This document shows positions 62,701 through 64,000 of a stretch of DNA of 64,000 nt, piece after piece (the first letter of the stretch is position 1; each line of letters begins with the position of its first letter). Where the stretch lies: assembly GCF_001969445.1 (NCBI RefSeq), contig NZ_CP017297.1, forward strand, positions 1,488,001 to 1,552,000, read 5' to 3'. The notes beneath the pieces were generated by a model. That model saw only the letters and a list, made by a program, of their open reading frames with translations, searched no databases and had not been told where the DNA came from. Both the position numbers and the translations under genes were made by a program. The DNA is from Brachybacterium sp. P6-10-X1 (GTDB lineage Bacteria > Actinomycetota > Actinomycetes > Actinomycetales > Dermabacteraceae).

Positions 62701-62979
62701 CTCGATCACGGTGTAACCGGACTGGAGGATGTCGAGATCGTCGCCGCTCATCGACAGCCGGGCGTCGAGCTGGCCGGCGTCGACGTTCAGGCGACCCATG
62801 AGACGCTGCTCGGAGCCGGTCACCCAGACGCCGCCGTCGGAGACCTCGACGTCCGAGGACGACAACCCCGGGTAGTGGATCGCGAAGCCCGTCACGACGA
62901 GCGCCACCACGGCGAGCACGGCGCTCGAGACGACGGTGGACCGTCGTCGGCGCTGCTTCACACCGGCGGTGACAGACAT
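56758..62979 (-). CDS. Giant membrane-anchored Ig-like and fibronectin type III repeat protein
   Basis: Encodes 2073 residues. Arg-rich start and one membrane helix (about 16-35) orient the rest outside. Residues 45-400 form an unknown, beta-propeller-like domain. About 11 Ig/cadherin-like repeats follow (about 405-1480), several with NDxDPxGD calcium-type loops. Then come about five FN3 domains (1483-1965) and a C-terminal domain with a Cys pair (about 1966-2073). The second FN3 domain ends in RVRAHNLAEEPSEWSDWS, a WSxWS box at 1659-1663. GC content drops to about 52% over 56821-57000. First gene of the operon; ribosome binding site AGGGG. Adhesion or binding protein, FN3 gene of the PFNA cluster. 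Confidence 0.88.
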   Translation of the reverse strand: MSVTAGVKQRRRRSTVVSSAVLAVVALVVTGFAIHYPGLSSSDVEVSDGGVWVTGSEQRLMGRLNVDAGQLDARLSMSGDDLDILQSGYTVIETGPRGITPINTASVQRGGLVELRADTQVKLGGDRVAIVSPDGKVWILTPGEAAAFDPGDVEPTYETGDKAPKVAVSNQGTVFVLDGEELLTFPRTDDTRDTEAEKPTPVANVSNDPEMLQMTAVGEKPVILDKENRLLRLGTDASEYSLSDYGVSDLEAAQLQQPSDSSDDVVVATEDTLFLVPFSGGDAEKIAAGGTGEPVAPAQAKGCAYGAWNQSVRYVRVCEGGEPIKDSIPEADSAADLTFRVNHDLVVLNDQEFGLSWKIAENMEVVEDWNISQDIQTDKTKEKEKETLTTTITNTAAEREEENRKPTANDDSFGVRPGASVVLPVTRNDTDPDGDVLAVDLEGDQPGIGTVTPIQGGTQMQVEVDEDASGSASFTYKAEDGRGGTDTASVDLEVHGEGTNSPPEAVEDATTKVQVRSGEDISFNIKPYWQDPDGDAFYLTNATAEPEDVVSFQPDGLITFNDAGIETGTKTITVEFRDENGDTGKGTVEVEAVTDNDLAPITTADHASVVSGRTSTIKPLANDLNPNGGQLELTNVTGPDALEIDAVLDAGTIRVSGASPGTYYLEYTVAASGASSASLGIIRVDIVEPASDDLVPVAVDDLGTVTTGTDTLIDPLENDVDPTGGVLVVNSVQVPEDSGLKATIVAHHLVRVEAEPGATVSDEPVPLTYEVANSAGSTEGTMRVMLASTDTQFANPIAVPDRAVVRAGDMVSIDVIGNDVSPTDSEMHLGEILDKSDADTAGHAESHQDQVRFRADDDASGEVTLTYQVMDETGRDGAARVTIQIVPRDASNSPPKPENLEARTVAGSTVRIPVPTSGIDPEGDSVMLTGITSPTPQLGVVESANGEWIEYTPYKDSAGTDRFQYQVRDRYGAIGTAEVLVGVAQPNEMNQPPYAVDDTVEVRPDREIQIPVLENDTDPEGTPLSVVREDVEAMTDIEVADPEDEKIEGVVTATTPTEPGTHTLLYSASDGQLKSSASVTVKVDPNAPLRSPVARDDFVPAEQVMDPEREYIDVDVLANDSDPDGSTSDLEVTLEGNPEGASLRGEGTVRVTPQEEQQRLRYVIEDQDGMTSAGYIWVPGTAKQAPKWVGEPVEVEAGSEVDIDLADPANVRVRPGAESAQITDPSLVSAAHTDGSELVENETTLRYRPAEDFSGRDSISVEVTDGEVGDSSAATATLAIPVIVTPKESNLPPTLQGASLEVEQGDAQASVDMAASAEDPEGDELSYSLGEVPEVEGVEVSMDGSTVIANATPRAPKGTVVDVPVTVSDGTNPPVSATVQVSVVASTKPLLAAVLDTAEIDAGETEKVDVLKNDSNPFPGGKRTIEAASVINGKGKVSVEGDKVEVTPAEDFHGVLSIQYAVLDDTRDPDRMANGEIHVTVRGKPDAPSAPRVGDVGDGFVELNFTAGPDNGAPINEYRVTSASGPAVSQTCASTSCTIDGLTNDTTYTFEVVAINEVGKSEPSAASAEARPDVRPEKPDSPSAERGDTQLTVSWSAPVNRGSPIQRYDLQMQNTSTGEIQSQELEAGSTSTVWPDLTNGTDYRFRVRAHNLAEEPSEWSDWSRAEHPAGKPAAPAGTATASRINNPIGGGITVTWPEMTTAEANGEPITEYVVTASSGKSQTVPASKTKTTFRGLDENSKHSFTYQGVNSVGKGGSSGASNAVVPWARPDAPTGVEASLPWKDPNGRAKIEWNEAKGNGTTVQDYVITWSGGGRAVVDASDTSYVATGLKNGKAYKFQVQARNRFEGGESALSKSSGSVTPYTKPGKPNISSNSSKCTNSSTCPVTFQIRANGSDGGGGGKTLQYRVNDGSWKDASGTSHTVSKNLSSGKSMTVSARVVNGKGLMSGNVKKTQGARTYTPPKPKVAGGGPNWQAKGSANAESGCTSDDKWGGYCTYFTITFTDLEPGKSYDVTYKNTHTNGNYGVWESYTITGGSNGKATSPIKNYYGYVEGTGNPMDVFVDGKKVGSYYTP

Positions 62980-63189
62980 GGTTGACCCCTAGAAATGTGT
63001 TCTTCGTTCCGCCCGCACGCCCCATGACCCCACTGCTTCCCCGCCGGGGTCCACCCCCGAGGTCGGCCCTGCCGTGCGCGCGACCGTCCCAGGGTACTCG
63101 CAGAGACTTCCGGATGCCACGAGCCTCTCATCATCCTCGGGGACACGCGACCGAACCGCGAGGACCAGGAGGCTTAAGTGGACAGGTGC

Positions 63190-64000
63190 TCAGCGGCGCC
63201 GTTCGACCAGAGTGCGGGTGAACTCGATCAGCGCGTCCCGCACGACGCCCGCGGGCAGCTCCTCGAGGATCGCCACCGACTCATCCGCTGTGCGCTGCGC
63301 GAGCTCCCGCGTGGCTCCCAGGGCGGGATCGTCCTGCAGCAGCGACACCAGCTCCGCCAGCGACTCGTCGCTGCTGAGGTCGCCGTCGAGGCGCTCGACG
63401 ATCTGTCGACTGCGGGCGTCGCCCTCCTGGGACGCTCGACGACGCACGAGGAGGGTCGGCATCGTGGGGACGCCTTCCCGCAGATCGATGCCGGGCGTCT
63501 TACCGCTCGTGGCTGCATCACTGCCGAGGTCGAGAACGTCGTCCGCGAGTTGGAACGCGACTCCGACCTTCTCGCCGTACCGGCGCATGACATCGCCGGT
63601 GCCGGCTGGTGCTCCGGCCAGGATGGCACCGAGTTCGCCCGCGAGGGCGAGCAGGGAGGCGGTCTTGTCCGAGAGCACCGAGATGTAGTGGTCGAAAGGG
63701 TCATCCTGCGGCGCAGGGCCGACGGTCTCGTGCAGCTGTCCCAGGCACAGTCGTTCGAAGGTCTCGGAATGCAAGGTCACGGCGGACGGGCCGATGCGGG
63801 CGCTCAGAGCACTGGCACGGGCGAAGAGAAAATCGCCGGTCAGGATCGCGACGTTGTTGCCCCAGAGGGCGTGCGCGCTGTCGGTCCCGCGACGCGTCGG
63901 CGCCGAGTCCATCACATCATCGTGGTACAGGCTGGCCAGGTGAGTCAGCTCCACGAGCACCGCGGCATCGAGAACGCTGTCCTCGTCGATGTCCCCGAGA
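63190..64000 (-). CDS. Polyprenyl diphosphate synthase (trans-isoprenyl), 5' end outside the window
   Basis: C-terminal 269 residues, read to the right edge; the start lies beyond 64000. The first Asp-rich motif is HDDVMDSAPTRRG and the second is QLADDVLDLGSD, both intact, so it should make a linear polyprenyl diphosphate for quinones or related lipids. Between them GNNVAILTGDFLFARAS is typical. Residues around the chain-length position (ASLYHDD) do not settle the product length; heptaprenyl to nonaprenyl is usual for the respiratory menaquinone in this group. It is separated by 210 bp from the FN3 gene and is not part of that operon. Confidence 0.92.
   Translation of the reverse strand, partial: LGDIDEDSVLDAAVLVELTHLASLYHDDVMDSAPTRRGTDSAHALWGNNVAILTGDFLFARASALSARIGPSAVTLHSETFERLCLGQLHETVGPAPQDDPFDHYISVLSDKTASLLALAGELGAILAGAPAGTGDVMRRYGEKVGVAFQLADDVLDLGSDAATSGKTPGIDLREGVPTMPTLLVRRRASQEGDARSRQIVERLDGDLSSDESLAELVSLLQDDPALGATRELAQRTADESVAILEELPAGVVRDALIEFTRTLVERRR

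Noticed and set aside
59284..62985. 1233-codon plus-strand frame opposite the giant repeat protein
   Set aside because: Mirrors the repeat structure of the real gene and has no independent similarity.

Overview
The window is high-GC actinobacterial chromosome. The gene order, the -10 boxes placed directly before start codons and the protein families fit a Micrococcales member, most likely Brachybacterium or another Dermabacteraceae. That taxonomic placement is inference. No phage, insertion sequence, CRISPR array or rRNA is visible.

Region 1 (1-26.6 kb) is metabolic. It follows the M. tuberculosis order accD5-accE5-maf-accA3 / lpdA-deoD-pmmB / deoA-cdd / sdhCDAB. It begins with the tail of an acyl-CoA carboxylase beta subunit, then the epsilon subunit, a DUF885 putative metallopeptidase, Maf and the biotin-carrying alpha subunit. 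A nucleoside-salvage set follows: purine nucleoside phosphorylase, a phospho-sugar mutase (perhaps the phosphopentomutase), DeoC, and a leftward operon of BMP lipoprotein, ABC ATPase, two permeases, Cdd and DeoA. Together these import nucleosides, cleave them and feed the pentose into central metabolism. Between these lie an Nramp-like transporter without the usual metal ligands plus its FadR-type regulator, a kinase-Nudix fusion, ManC and the sdhCDAB operon.

Region 2 (26.6-35.7 kb) is housekeeping on the minus strand: an orphan ThDP enzyme, xthA, folD, glyA, murB, hadB, hadA, rpmG and tRNAs Met, Thr and Tyr, then yajQ on the plus strand. Several 24-bp tandem repeats sit in the short gaps.

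Region 3 (35.7-63.0 kb) is the most unusual part: a 27-kb minus-strand locus joining a type VII secretion (T7SS/ESX) core to a phospho-signalling and cell-envelope cluster. In transcription order it encodes a 2073-residue membrane-anchored Ig-like/FN3 repeat protein, MoxR, a DUF58 protein, a transglutaminase-like membrane protein whose catalytic triad is replaced, a zinc-ribbon/RDD/FHA protein, a PP2C phosphatase, a long disordered FHA protein, a Ser/Thr kinase, an FHA-helix-turn-helix protein, an FHA-bearing FtsK/SpoIIIE ATPase (EccC/EssC type), a WXG100 protein, a small protein of unknown function and two nearly identical WXG100 pairs. The first part matches the PFNA cluster known from bifidobacteria (pkb2-fn3-aaa-atp-duf58-tgm). 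Here it is joined to a secretion ATPase and five WXG100 proteins, with no other known T7SS membrane component in view.

The window ends inside a polyprenyl diphosphate synthase gene.
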